From Planomicrobium okeanokoites (GTDB taxonomy: Bacteria; Bacillota; Bacilli; Bacillales_A; Planococcaceae): 64,000 bases of DNA. The notes below the pieces were generated by a model. It worked only from the letters and a program-made list of their open reading frames with translations, had not been told where the DNA came from and ran no database searches. The position numbers and the translations under genes are program-made. Each line of letters begins with the position of its first letter. The first letter of the stretch is position 1. The DNA lies in contig NZ_QQRS01000008.1 of the NCBI RefSeq assembly GCF_003428875.1, forward strand, positions 18,445-82,444, written 5' to 3'. Below, one piece after another: positions 13,549 to 22,026 of this stretch.

Positions 13549-13659
13549 ATGCAGGATTTCTTGATATTCTATGCACCATTTCTCGTATTGCTCGCTTCAT
13601 TGATCTTCGGTTTCTGGTTCGCGCTGAAAGACGGGCCGATATCGAAAGACCATGACTGA
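13549..13659 (+). CDS. cydS: CydS-like third subunit of cytochrome bd (36 aa)
   Basis: A 36-codon gene 15 bp after cydB with AGGGGGAAG before ATG. The product has one membrane helix (residues about 4-27), starts MQDFLIFYAPFLVLLAS, and ends in a short charged tail (KDGPISKDHD). Size, position and the N-terminal MQxFLIxYAP pattern match the CydS subunit found in the Geobacillus bd oxidase structure, which packs against CydA. It is followed directly by the operon terminator. Family resemblance is from memory. Confidence 0.82.
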   Translation: MQDFLIFYAPFLVLLASLIFGFWFALKDGPISKDHD

Positions 13660-13663
13660 CTGA

Positions 13664-13695
13664 CGCGCCCAGGCTTTGCCGGGCGCGTATTTTTA
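13664..13695 (+). terminator. Terminator of cydABS
   Basis: CGCGCCC (13664-13670) pairs with GGGCGCG (13681-13687) around a 10-nt loop, followed by TATTTTTATT. It begins 4 bp after the small gene, so the operon has three genes. Confidence 0.88.
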
Positions 13696-13774
13696 TTGCC
13701 TGAAACCTGCCGTCCAGATGGTCGCCTGAGCTTTTCTATAGTACAATAAACCAATGTGAAATGGAGTGAACGAA

Positions 13775-15139
13775 TTGAAACCTGTAAACAAAAACGACCG
13801 GCTGCTGGTCCATGTGGAAGACTTGACCCACGACGGAGCAGGAGTCGCAAAAGTAGACGGATATCCTCTATTCATCCACGGCGCGCTGCCGGGAGAAGAT
13901 GTCCACATCCATGTCTTGAAGACATTGAAATCCTATGGTTTTGCAAAATTGCTCGAAATTGAAAATGCTTCGCCGTTCCGGGTGGAGGCCCCTTGTCCGG
14001 TCTTTGATACATGCGGCGGCTGCCAGATCCAGCACCTGTCATATGAAGGACAGATGACATTCAAGCGCAAGCTTGTGCGCGATGCCATCACACGCATCGG
14101 GAAGTTACCGGATGTTCCGGTCCACGCTGTTAAAGGCATGGGAAATCCATGGCGCTACCGCAATAAATCACAGATTCCTTTCGGCATGGAAGATGGGCGT
14201 GTGGTCGCCGGGTTCTACCAGCCGCGCTCACATCGGATCGCGGATACCGATATTTGTCTCATCCAGACGCCGGAAGCGGACAGCATCATGGCCGGCATCA
14301 AACAGAAGCTGACAGAAATAGGTATTGAACCATACGAAGAAGAGACGCACCGCGGACAGCTCCGCCATGTCATCGTCCGGAAAGCTCGTGCCACCGGTGA
14401 AATCATGGTCGTGCTGGTTACCAAGAAAAAGAAATTTCAGCAGGCGGCACAGGCCATCGAACTGATCCAGTCACTTGTCCCTGAAACGGTGTCGATTGTC
14501 CAGAACATCAATCCTCAAAAGACCAATGTCATATTTGGCGATGAGACGATTACACTTTGGGGCAAAGATGTCATCGAAGACCGGATCGGTGATGTGCGCT
14601 TTGAAATTTCAGCGCGTTCTTTCTACCAGATCAATCCGGAGCAGACAGAAGTGCTGTACGGTCAGGCGCTCGAATATGCCAACCTGACCGGCAATGAAAC
14701 CGTCATCGACGCTTATTGCGGCATCGGAACGATTTCCCTGTTCCTCGCACAGCGTGCGAAATTTGTGATGGGTGTGGAGATCGTTCCACCTGCCATCGAA
14801 GACGCGAAACGCAATGCGGAACTGAACGGACTCAGCAATACATTGTTCGAGGCTGGTCCCGCAGAGCAGGTGATTCCGCGCTGGTATAAAGAAGGCAGAA
14901 AAGCGGATGTCCTTGTTGTTGATCCGCCAAGAAAAGGCTGCGATGAACAATTGCTGCACACTATCTTGAAGCAGCGGCCGGAACGCGTTGTCTACGTTTC
15001 CTGCAATCCGGCGACACTCGCCAGAGATCTGCGCATACTTGAAGACGGCGGCTATCGTACGCAGGAAGTGCAGCCTGTGGACATGTTCCCGCAATCGACA
15101 CATTGTGAGGCAGTCGCGTGGCTGCAGCTTGCAGAGTAA
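13775..15139 (+). CDS. rlmCD: 23S rRNA m5U methyltransferase RlmCD (YefA)
   Basis: SAM-dependent C5-methylation of uridines in 23S rRNA. The roughly 454-residue protein has an N-terminal TRAM domain, a [4Fe-4S] cysteine set (Cys74, Cys80, Cys83 in CPVFDTCGGC plus a later Cys in DTDICLIQ), the SAM motif DAYCGIGTISLFLA, DPPRKGCD, and the catalytic Cys in VSCNPATLARDL. I chose TTG 13775, 8 bp after GGAG (13763-13766), over GTG 13766, which overlaps that site. Gene order after dgkB matches yefA. A paralogue lies at 41740-43104. Confidence 0.92.
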   Translation: MKPVNKNDRLLVHVEDLTHDGAGVAKVDGYPLFIHGALPGEDVHIHVLKTLKSYGFAKLLEIENASPFRVEAPCPVFDTCGGCQIQHLSYEGQMTFKRKLVRDAITRIGKLPDVPVHAVKGMGNPWRYRNKSQIPFGMEDGRVVAGFYQPRSHRIADTDICLIQTPEADSIMAGIKQKLTEIGIEPYEEETHRGQLRHVIVRKARATGEIMVVLVTKKKKFQQAAQAIELIQSLVPETVSIVQNINPQKTNVIFGDETITLWGKDVIEDRIGDVRFEISARSFYQINPEQTEVLYGQALEYANLTGNETVIDAYCGIGTISLFLAQRAKFVMGVEIVPPAIEDAKRNAELNGLSNTLFEAGPAEQVIPRWYKEGRKADVLVVDPPRKGCDEQLLHTILKQRPERVVYVSCNPATLARDLRILEDGGYRTQEVQPVDMFPQSTHCEAVAWLQLAE

Positions 15140-15153
15140 ATTTTCAGGAAACT

Positions 15154-15189
15154 AACCGGATGCAATTCGCATCCGGTTTTTCTTTTTTT
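15154..15189 (+). terminator. Terminator of rlmCD
   Basis: AACCGGATGC pairs perfectly with GCATCCGGTT around a 5-nt loop, followed by TTTCTTTTTTT. Confidence 0.92.
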
Positions 15190-15266
15190 ATTTCACAGAA
15201 ACGTTTCATGAATGGTCTCAAATGGGTAAAGACAAAGGAATACTTCACAAGGAGAGAACGAACATC

Positions 15267-15425
15267 ATGGAACAGATACCCGAATCGAAATTCGAAGATA
15301 AACGCTCGAACGTCATCGAGGAACTGGTGGCGCAAAATGTTTTTAAAATCAATGGACGGCAATTATATGAGTTGAGTTTATATGAATTGATGAAAGAATA
15401 TACGCAGAAAAGCCTTAGCTCGTAA
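15267..15425 (+). CDS. Small protein resembling Fur-regulated basic protein FbpA
   Basis: A 52-residue protein with the pattern of the FbpA family: a KRSNVIEELVAQNVFK helix, then NGRQLYELSLYELMKEY. In B. subtilis the fbp genes are Fur-repressed and help the iron-sparing small RNA FsrA, but family members occur outside that regulon. AAGGAGAG (15249-15256) supports ATG 15267. No clear Fur box is visible upstream, so iron control is not shown here. Its 3' end overlaps a terminator hairpin. Confidence 0.75.
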   Translation: MEQIPESKFEDKRSNVIEELVAQNVFKINGRQLYELSLYELMKEYTQKSLSS

Positions 15426-15440
15426 GCTGCGGCTTTTTTA
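15409..15440 (+). terminator. Terminator overlapping the small fbpA-like gene end
   Basis: AAAGCCTTAGCT and AGCTGCGGCTTT pair with two central wobble or mismatched positions, followed by a T run. The stem includes the stop codon region. Confidence 0.82.
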
Positions 15441-15493
15441 TTTTCATGAGTAAAATTCTTATAATGGATAAAATGCTTATGGGAGGGAATGCC

Positions 15494-16942
15494 ATGCATC
15501 AGAAAAAGCTGGAAGATTACCGCGCCAAGCATCTGGACGAAATGACAATAGCCCAAATGCAGGAAGAAATGCAGGCGGGGAATATAACTTCTGAAGATTT
15601 GGTTTTGATGTATAAGGAGAATATCTCATTGCGAGATAAAAACATTCACGCGATTATTGAAATCAATCCGGATGCTTTGCAAATCGCACAAGCACTGGAT
15701 TTTGAACGCCAACGGAAAGGTGCGCGCGGTCCTATGCACGGGATTCCGATTGTTGTGAAGGACAATATGGATACCGGTGATAAGATGCATACCAGTGCCG
15801 GTTCCCTGGCGCTTGAAAACCATTATGCCCAGAAAGATGCATTTCTGATTGAAAAACTGCGTAAAGCAGGCGCAGTGATTATCGGCAAGACAAACATGAC
15901 TGAGTGGGCAAACTTCATGTCGGACAAAATGACAAATGGCTACAGCTCCCGGGGTGGCCAGGTGAATAATCCTTACGGCGCTTTTGATGTCGGCGGCTCG
16001 AGTTCCGGTTCTGCCGCTGCAGTGGCTGCGAACCTTGCAGCAATAGGAGTCGGGACGGAAACTTCCGGCTCCATTATAAATCCTGCTGCCCAGAACAGCA
16101 TCGTCGGATTAAAGCCGACTGTCGGAATGATCAGCCGGCGGGGCATTATTCCTTTGTCACATACTCAGGACACGGCGGGCACATTAGGCCGGACAGTTGA
16201 AGATGCCGTCAATGCTTTTTCAGTTCTGATCGGCTACGATCCCGAAGATCCCATCACCCGTATGTCAGCTGACTTTGAGACATATGAATGGAATGTCCAT
16301 TTGAAAAAAGACGGCTTGAAAGGTGTAAAGCTGGCAGTCACACCTGAATTGTTCAAGGAGATAACCGATGAACAGCTGGAGCTGTTTGAGCAGGCGAAGA
16401 AGAAACTGAAAGAATGCGGTGCCGAAATTATCGAAGACGTGGACCTCGGTTCCAATCAGGAAGACCTTGGCTTTGCGGTCCTGCTGCATGAATTCAAAGC
16501 GGACCTGAATGCCTATCTGGCAAAAACTGATCCGATGAATCCGATCAGAACGATGGATGATGTGATAGCATTCAATAGTGAACACTCGGATAAAATGCTG
16601 AAGTTCGGCCAGAATCTTCTGGAGCAGGCAAATAATCTGACAGGGATGCTGACGGAAAAGGAATACGTGGAAGCCCTCGAGCGGAATCGCTTCCTCGCTG
16701 CAGAACAAGGCATCGATGCAACTTTGAAGGAAATCGGAGCTGACGCCATCATCCTTCCACAGGATTTCGGCTGTAATGTTGGAGCAGCTGCAGGTTTCCC
16801 GTCTATTACAGTGCCTTATGGCTTTACCGGTACCAGTGAACCATTCGGCCTGACCTTTTACGGTATCGCTTTCAGCGAACCCCGATTAATCGAATATGCT
16901 TTTGCATTTGAACAAGCTTCAAAAGGCAGAAGAAAACCATAG
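15494..16942 (+). CDS. Amidase-signature family hydrolase (not GatA)
   Basis: This 482-residue protein has the amidase-signature core with the triad Lys89 (VVKDN), Ser169 (GGSSSGS) and Ser193 (TETSGSI). It therefore hydrolyses an amide bond, but its substrate is not deducible. A 60-residue helical N-terminal extension and a diverged C-terminus separate it from GatA at 5925-7394, and no gatB/gatC partners adjoin. ATG 15494 follows GGAGGGA; upstream in-frame ATGs overlap a TATAAT-like element at 15460. Related Bacillus proteins resemble peptide or aliphatic amidases. Confidence 0.85.
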   Translation: MHQKKLEDYRAKHLDEMTIAQMQEEMQAGNITSEDLVLMYKENISLRDKNIHAIIEINPDALQIAQALDFERQRKGARGPMHGIPIVVKDNMDTGDKMHTSAGSLALENHYAQKDAFLIEKLRKAGAVIIGKTNMTEWANFMSDKMTNGYSSRGGQVNNPYGAFDVGGSSSGSAAAVAANLAAIGVGTETSGSIINPAAQNSIVGLKPTVGMISRRGIIPLSHTQDTAGTLGRTVEDAVNAFSVLIGYDPEDPITRMSADFETYEWNVHLKKDGLKGVKLAVTPELFKEITDEQLELFEQAKKKLKECGAEIIEDVDLGSNQEDLGFAVLLHEFKADLNAYLAKTDPMNPIRTMDDVIAFNSEHSDKMLKFGQNLLEQANNLTGMLTEKEYVEALERNRFLAAEQGIDATLKEIGADAIILPQDFGCNVGAAAGFPSITVPYGFTGTSEPFGLTFYGIAFSEPRLIEYAFAFEQASKGRRKP

Positions 16943-16947
16943 AATAA

Positions 16948-16977
16948 GGACGGCCCGATTTAAGGGCTGTCCTTTTT
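16948..16977 (+). terminator. Terminator of the amidase gene
   Basis: GGACGGCCC pairs with GGGCTGTCC (one G-T), followed by TTTTTCT. It may also serve the convergent tetR gene. Confidence 0.85.
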
Positions 16978-16987
16978 CTATGGCTAT

Positions 16988-17845
16988 TTACAGCTTGGCA
17001 AGTTTTTTCCAAACCTGTTCAAGTAAAATCATGAGATCCGACTCATGTTCCGGCTGTTTGGCGAGTGTGCCCAAAACGCTTTCCACTAATGCTTTGCGTG
17101 GCGCTTGCTCCCTCAATTCTTCCGCAAGGAACAGGACCAGTTGACGTGAACCATGTTCTTCCTCAAAAGCTTGGCTGCAGGTTTCGAGCTGCTGTGCCAG
17201 TTCTTCAATTGAAAGGTTATCCGATGTTTTTTCAGTATAGACGGTTGGCGCCGATATAAATCGTTCACCGGATTTTATTTGATCCGAAATGGTGATTTGC
17301 AATCGGTTGATGACGAAGGCGGCTAACTTCTTCGTTGGAAGATCCTCATCCGTAGTCAATTGCCAGATATTGACGAGCTGCTGGATCGACCCGTGTACAG
17401 CGGCGGCATTATCCAATGCATAGGGAGCGGCTTTAACGCCATGGACATCAATAATGCGCGAGGTGATCCAATCCAGTTCTTTCCGGTAAGTGTTCTTAGC
17501 GAAATCTTTCAGCTCTTTGTCCTGGGAATAGAAAATGCTTTCATATAATGAAAAAAGATTTTTCTCGCGGTTCATTTGAATTCTCACACACAGCTGCTCC
17601 GCCAATACTTCCGGATCATCCACCGGCTTTCCGGCAGCGGCTTCCATCCGTTTCTGCCTTATTTCATTGGCGACAGATTCCATGATGGCAATCAGACATT
17701 CCGTTTTGGAAGTGAAATAATTATAGAATGTTCCCTTGGATATGCCGGCTTCATCAAGAATATCCTGAATGGAAGTGGAATTATAGCCCTGCTGGATGAA
17801 AAGGGAGTATGCGGCGTCCAGTATATTTTGTTTTTTTCGATTCAT
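16988..17845 (-). CDS. TetR family transcriptional repressor
   Basis: The N-terminal 50 residues form a TetR HTH domain (ILDAAYSLFIQQGY, then SIQDILDEAGISKGTFYNYF). The remaining 230 residues are a helical ligand-binding domain of unusual length, giving about 285 residues against the usual 190-220. It is divergent from the MFS exporter at 18022 and almost certainly represses it and itself. ATG 17845 has GGTGAG upstream; an earlier in-frame ATG is less well placed. The ligand is unknown, probably a toxic amphiphile or drug. Confidence 0.88.
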   Translation of the reverse strand: MNRKKQNILDAAYSLFIQQGYNSTSIQDILDEAGISKGTFYNYFTSKTECLIAIMESVANEIRQKRMEAAAGKPVDDPEVLAEQLCVRIQMNREKNLFSLYESIFYSQDKELKDFAKNTYRKELDWITSRIIDVHGVKAAPYALDNAAAVHGSIQQLVNIWQLTTDEDLPTKKLAAFVINRLQITISDQIKSGERFISAPTVYTEKTSDNLSIEELAQQLETCSQAFEEEHGSRQLVLFLAEELREQAPRKALVESVLGTLAKQPEHESDLMILLEQVWKKLAKL

Positions 17846-17877
17846 TTTACTCACCTTTATACTCATAGTCTATGTTT

Positions 17878-17906
17878 AGAATACCTGTACCTGGCTGATT
17901 AAGCAA
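17878..17906 (-). promoter_or_regulatory. tetR promoter with operator half
   Basis: On the minus strand TTGCTT (17906-17901), a 17-bp spacer and TATTCT (17883-17878) form a good promoter. The 9-mer ATACCTGTA at 17881-17889 overlaps its -10 and is one of two inverted copies in this intergenic region. Confidence 0.65.
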
Positions 17907-17930
17907 TGAAAATAAACAGCCGGTATATTT

Positions 17931-17962
17931 TTGTTGATAAATATATACTACAGGTATAGAAT
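17931..17962 (+). promoter_or_regulatory. MFS exporter promoter with operator half
   Basis: TTGTTG (17931-17936), an 18-bp spacer and TATAGA (17955-17960) form a promoter. TACAGGTAT at 17949-17957 overlaps the -10 and is the exact reverse complement of the 9-mer at 17881-17889. The symmetric placement suggests the divergent TetR protein binds both. Confidence 0.6.
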
Positions 17963-18021
17963 AATGAAATGGAGATTGAGGAAAACAAATTCAGCATGAA
18001 ATATATGGAGGAAGAAAGAAA

Positions 18022-19494
18022 ATGACCGAACAGAAAAAACCGCCTTACGGCATAATCGCAATATTATTTACAGGGGCATTTGTAGCGATTTTCAACCAGA
18101 CATTATTGAATATCGCATTGCCTGAAATCATGGCGGATTTTGGCATAAAAGCAGCTACCGCCCAGTGGCTGGTCACTGGATATATGCTGGTCAACGGGAT
18201 ATTGATACCGGCCAGCGCCTATTTTATCCAGCGCTTTTCAAATCGCTCGATCTTTATCGTTGCAATGTCGTTGTTCTCACTGGGGACATTGATCGCTGCG
18301 CTGGCACCGACTTTTGCTTTCCTTTTGGCCGGACGCCTTTTGCAGGCTTCCGGTGCTGCATTGATGATGCCGCTTTTGATGAACGTTATGCTCGCTGCAT
18401 TTCCTGTTGAAAAACGTGGGACAGCAATGGGATACTTCGGGCTGGTCATGGTTGTCGCACCAGCAATCGGTCCGACCTTATCAGGGTATATCGTTCAAAA
18501 TTATGACTGGCGGGTGCTTTTTTTCATCGTATTGCCGGTTGCGTTGATTCCTTTACTGCTTGGGATTTTCAAATTAAAGAACTTAACCTTCCAGAACCGG
18601 GAAATTTCACTCGATAAATTTTCACTGGTTTTATCAAGCTTAGGTTTTGGCGGCATTTTGTACGGCTTCAGTTCGGCTGGCACAATGGGCTGGTCCGACC
18701 CTGTCGTCTACCTGACAATTGCCGTCGGTCTGGCATCATTGGTGCTCTTCGCGCTGCGCCAGTTGAAATTGGAAGAGCCGCTGCTCGAGATCCGCATCTA
18801 TAAATATCCGATGTTCGCATTGTCGTCAGTCATTTCAATTGTCTTGTCGATGTCGATGTTCTCTGCGATGATCCTGATGCCGATTTATATTCAGACCATC
18901 AAAGGGATTTCACCGATCAACTCAGGATTATTGATGCTGCCCGGTGCCTTGATCATGGGAATGATGTCTCCGATCACCGGCCGACTGTTTGATAAATGGG
19001 GAGCTAAAGTCTTGGCGATTCCGGGTTTGTCACTTGTCGTCATCACAACATATCTGTTCAGCCAGTTATCATTGGATACAAGCTATTGGCAGATCATGAT
19101 CATCTATTCCATCCGGATGCTCGGCATTTCATTGGTCATGATGCCGGTCATGACCAATGGCTTGAATACGTTGCCGATGAAAGCATATCCACACGGGACG
19201 GCCATCAATAATACACTGCAGCAGGTGTCAGGAGCAATCGGCTCCGCATTCCTGATCACGTTGATGAATACACGCACCGAGTCAGCCGCAGCCGATTTGA
19301 TGGCGAATGGAACAGCACCGGAAAGCATTGTGAACATGGCGATGCTGGAAGGGATCAATTTTTCATTTTTTGTTTCTACATTCATCGCATTAACTGCATT
19401 GCTTTTGGCGCTGTTTATCAAAAAGCCGCAGCGTCCCGTAACCGAACAGGAAAAGGACATTGTCTATACCCGCCAGGAAGCAACAGAATCCTGA
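18022..19494 (+). CDS. MFS multidrug exporter, DHA2 (EmrB/QacA) family
   Basis: A 490-residue, about 14-helix drug:H+ antiporter. Features are FNQTLLNIALPEI in helix 1, LVTGYMLVNGILIPASAY, the motif C-like GLVMVVAPAIGPTLSGYI, and FDKWGAK resembling motif A. It resembles LmrB/MdtP-type pumps. GGAGGAAG precedes ATG. The divergent TetR gene and shared operator region indicate inducible expression. The substrate is unknown; lincosamide- or fusidate-type pumps of this subfamily exist, but the sequence alone does not decide. Confidence 0.9.
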   Translation: MTEQKKPPYGIIAILFTGAFVAIFNQTLLNIALPEIMADFGIKAATAQWLVTGYMLVNGILIPASAYFIQRFSNRSIFIVAMSLFSLGTLIAALAPTFAFLLAGRLLQASGAALMMPLLMNVMLAAFPVEKRGTAMGYFGLVMVVAPAIGPTLSGYIVQNYDWRVLFFIVLPVALIPLLLGIFKLKNLTFQNREISLDKFSLVLSSLGFGGILYGFSSAGTMGWSDPVVYLTIAVGLASLVLFALRQLKLEEPLLEIRIYKYPMFALSSVISIVLSMSMFSAMILMPIYIQTIKGISPINSGLLMLPGALIMGMMSPITGRLFDKWGAKVLAIPGLSLVVITTYLFSQLSLDTSYWQIMIIYSIRMLGISLVMMPVMTNGLNTLPMKAYPHGTAINNTLQQVSGAIGSAFLITLMNTRTESAAADLMANGTAPESIVNMAMLEGINFSFFVSTFIALTALLLALFIKKPQRPVTEQEKDIVYTRQEATES

Positions 19495-19500
19495 TTTTCA

Positions 19501-19534
19501 AACCGCTCCGACAGTTGGAGCGGTTTTGTTTATT
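19501..19534 (+). terminator. Terminator of the MFS gene
   Basis: AACCGCTCC pairs perfectly with GGAGCGGTT around 7 nt, followed by TTGTTTATTTT. Confidence 0.88.
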
Positions 19535-19627
19535 TTACAGGAATCAAGCAAGTCCAATTCAGCAAAAAAAGGCGTTAGACCGCCAAATATGGTACACTGT
19601 AAGCATTGAAGAGAAGGTGGAATTAAA

Positions 19628-20785
19628 ATGACATTTATAGAAGAATTAAAGCCAGTGTGGCAGGAAAAATGGAAAAAAACAGGTTTTGAATCAATTATGC
19701 CGATCCAGGAGCAGATGATTCCAGAGATGCTGGCCGGCAATGATATCCTGGCGCAATCACCGACAGGGTCAGGTAAAACATTGGCGTACTTACTGCCGAT
19801 TTTAGAACGGGTCAATCCCGAAAAAGCAGCGACACAGGCCATGATCATCGCCCCTTCCCAGGAGTTGTCGATGCAGATCGTCAATGTGCTGAGAGAGTGG
19901 ACAGAAGGTACAGATGTCACCGTTGCCCAATTGATCGGCGGAGCCAATATGCAGCGCCAACTGGAAAAATTGAAGAAGAAACCGATTATTGTGGTGGGTA
20001 CACCGGGCCGCTTGAATGAGCTTGTCAAAAGCAAGAAGCTGAAAATGCATGAAATCCGTATTCTGGTCCTGGATGAAGGGGATCAATTGATGGCGCGCGA
20101 GCATCGTAATGTGATGAAAGCGCTGATTGAAAAAACACAGACTGAAAGACAGCTCGTTCTGGTATCCGCAACAATAACCGAAGAAGTGGAGCTGGTCGCC
20201 GACCGTCTGATGCAACACCCTACACGCCTTCAAGTCACAGCTGCGGATATGCCGATGCAGGGCAAAGTGACGCATTCATTCATCAAAGTGGACGAACGCG
20301 ATAAGACGGATCTATTGCGCCGTATTTCGCACATCGACAATGTCAAAGCGCTGGCATTCGTCAATAATCTCGATCAGCTGCTGATGAAGGAAAATAAATT
20401 GAAATTCCGTGACACTAAAATAGTGACCTTGCATTCTGAAATGAATAAAGAAGAACGAAAAGGGGCACTGGACGCATTCCGCAAAGGGGAAGTTTCGGTT
20501 CTTATCGCGACAGAGGTCGCCGCACGCGGACTCGATATCGATTCTGTGACACATGTTATCCATGTGGATGTGCCCAAAACAATCGACCAGTATCTTCATC
20601 GGTCAGGACGGACAGGGAGAGCCGGAAAAGACGGTGAAGTATTGACGCTATTAGCTTATCAGGATGAAAGACACTATAAAAAATTCACGAAGGACTTGCC
20701 ATCGAAGCCTGTTCAGAAAATCATGCATGGCGGAGAATTGATTGAAGGGTCAAGCAAGACTGTGAACACAAAGGGGAAAAAATAA
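19628..20785 (+). CDS. DEAD-box RNA helicase (YfmL-like) with a DEGD motif II
   Basis: A compact 385-residue helicase core without long tails, similar in size to B. subtilis YfmL, which acts in ribosome assembly. It has the Q motif (IMPIQEQMIP), Walker A SPTGSGKT (Lys50), GTPGR, the SAT motif, ARGLDID and HRSGRTGRAG. Motif II reads D149-E150-G151-D152 instead of DEAD; the codon is GGG. GAAGGTGG lies before ATG. Its stop TAA shares bases with the next gene's ATG (TAATG). Confidence 0.9.
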   Translation: MTFIEELKPVWQEKWKKTGFESIMPIQEQMIPEMLAGNDILAQSPTGSGKTLAYLLPILERVNPEKAATQAMIIAPSQELSMQIVNVLREWTEGTDVTVAQLIGGANMQRQLEKLKKKPIIVVGTPGRLNELVKSKKLKMHEIRILVLDEGDQLMAREHRNVMKALIEKTQTERQLVLVSATITEEVELVADRLMQHPTRLQVTAADMPMQGKVTHSFIKVDERDKTDLLRRISHIDNVKALAFVNNLDQLLMKENKLKFRDTKIVTLHSEMNKEERKGALDAFRKGEVSVLIATEVAARGLDIDSVTHVIHVDVPKTIDQYLHRSGRTGRAGKDGEVLTLLAYQDERHYKKFTKDLPSKPVQKIMHGGELIEGSSKTVNTKGKK

Positions 20786-22014
20786 TGGATTTTCAGAAGA
20801 AAATGGAGCAGTATGCGGAGTTGACCGTATACGTTGGACTTAATGTCCAAAAGGATCAGCACGTTCTAATCAACACCACGACAGACACAATCGATTTCAC
20901 ACGTCTGGTTGTAAAGAAAGCCTATGAAGCCGGTGCGAAAAATGTACACGTAAATTATTCCGATCCAGTACAGACACGCACCCATTATGAACTTGCGCCT
21001 GATGAGGCATTTACGGAATATCCGGAATGGTCGGTCTTGCAGCGGGACGAAATTATTGAAAAAGGCGGTTCATTCTTGTGGATCGATGCGGAAGATCCGG
21101 ATTTATTGACCGGTATCCCAGCCAAACGTTTATCGAACTCACAAAAAGCAGCAGGCAAGGCATTGGCCAGATACCGCCAGGCAGTCGGTTCCGATAAAAT
21201 CGCCTGGTCGATTGTGGCAATCCCCTCAGAAAAATGGGCTGCCAAAGTCTATCCGGATCTAGCACCTGAACAGCAGATTGAAGCTCTTTGGGAAGCAATA
21301 TTCAAAACCGTGCGAATCGGGGGCGGAGACGCTGTAGCATTGTGGAAGGAACATATCGATTTTCTTGAGAAACGCGCTGCCCAATTAAATGATCATCGTT
21401 TTGTAAAACTGCAGTATTCCGCTCCTGGCACTGATCTTACAATCGAGTTGCCAGACAAGCATATCTGGATGTCTGGCGCTTCCAAAACGCCGCAAGGCAA
21501 TCCGTTCATCGCGAATATGCCGACAGAGGAAGTTTATACAGTTCCATTAAAAAATGGAGTCAACGGTTTTGTCCGTAATACAAAGCCATTTGTTTATCAA
21601 GGCAACATCATCGATGGATTCACACTGACCTTCGAAAATGGCAAAATCGTTAAAGCTGAAGCTGAAACAGGTGAAGAGCTGTTAAATGAAATGATCAGTT
21701 CTGATGAAGGCGCAGCTTATCTCGGCGAAGTGGCATTGGTGCCGCACCAGTCGCCAATTTCAGATTCAGGCCTGTTATTCTTCAATACTTTATTTGATGA
21801 AAACGCCTCAAACCACTTGGCAATCGGCGATTCCTATCCGACATGCTACGAGGGCGCACGCGATCTTGAGCGTGAGCAATTGGAAGAGCTGGGATTGAAT
21901 ACGTCCATTGTCCATGAAGACTTTATGATCGGCAGTGCTGAAATGGATATCGATGGCGTCACTGCAGATGGATCGAAGATTCCGGTTTTCCGAAAAGGCA
22001 ACTGGGCATTCTAA
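20785..22014 (+). CDS. M29 family metallo-aminopeptidase (AmpS-like), copy 1
   Basis: A 409-residue cytosolic aminopeptidase of the M29 (AmpS/thermophilic aminopeptidase T) family, which removes N-terminal residues with a two-metal centre. Recognisable blocks are LVVKKAYEAGAKNV, NMPTEEVYTVP (metal-ligand Glu), YLGEVALVPHQSPIS (Glu, His), FDENASNHLAIG (His) and HEDFMIGSAEMDIDG (His, Asp). It is translationally coupled to the helicase gene by a TAATG overlap. A clear paralogue is at 32329-33561. Confidence 0.93.
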   Translation: MDFQKKMEQYAELTVYVGLNVQKDQHVLINTTTDTIDFTRLVVKKAYEAGAKNVHVNYSDPVQTRTHYELAPDEAFTEYPEWSVLQRDEIIEKGGSFLWIDAEDPDLLTGIPAKRLSNSQKAAGKALARYRQAVGSDKIAWSIVAIPSEKWAAKVYPDLAPEQQIEALWEAIFKTVRIGGGDAVALWKEHIDFLEKRAAQLNDHRFVKLQYSAPGTDLTIELPDKHIWMSGASKTPQGNPFIANMPTEEVYTVPLKNGVNGFVRNTKPFVYQGNIIDGFTLTFENGKIVKAEAETGEELLNEMISSDEGAAYLGEVALVPHQSPISDSGLLFFNTLFDENASNHLAIGDSYPTCYEGARDLEREQLEELGLNTSIVHEDFMIGSAEMDIDGVTADGSKIPVFRKGNWAF

Positions 22015-22026
22015 GAGGTGATAATA

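Noticed and set aside
14609..15103. 164-codon open frame on the minus strand
   Set aside because: It is antisense to the SAM-binding half of rlmCD; composition is that of a shadow frame.
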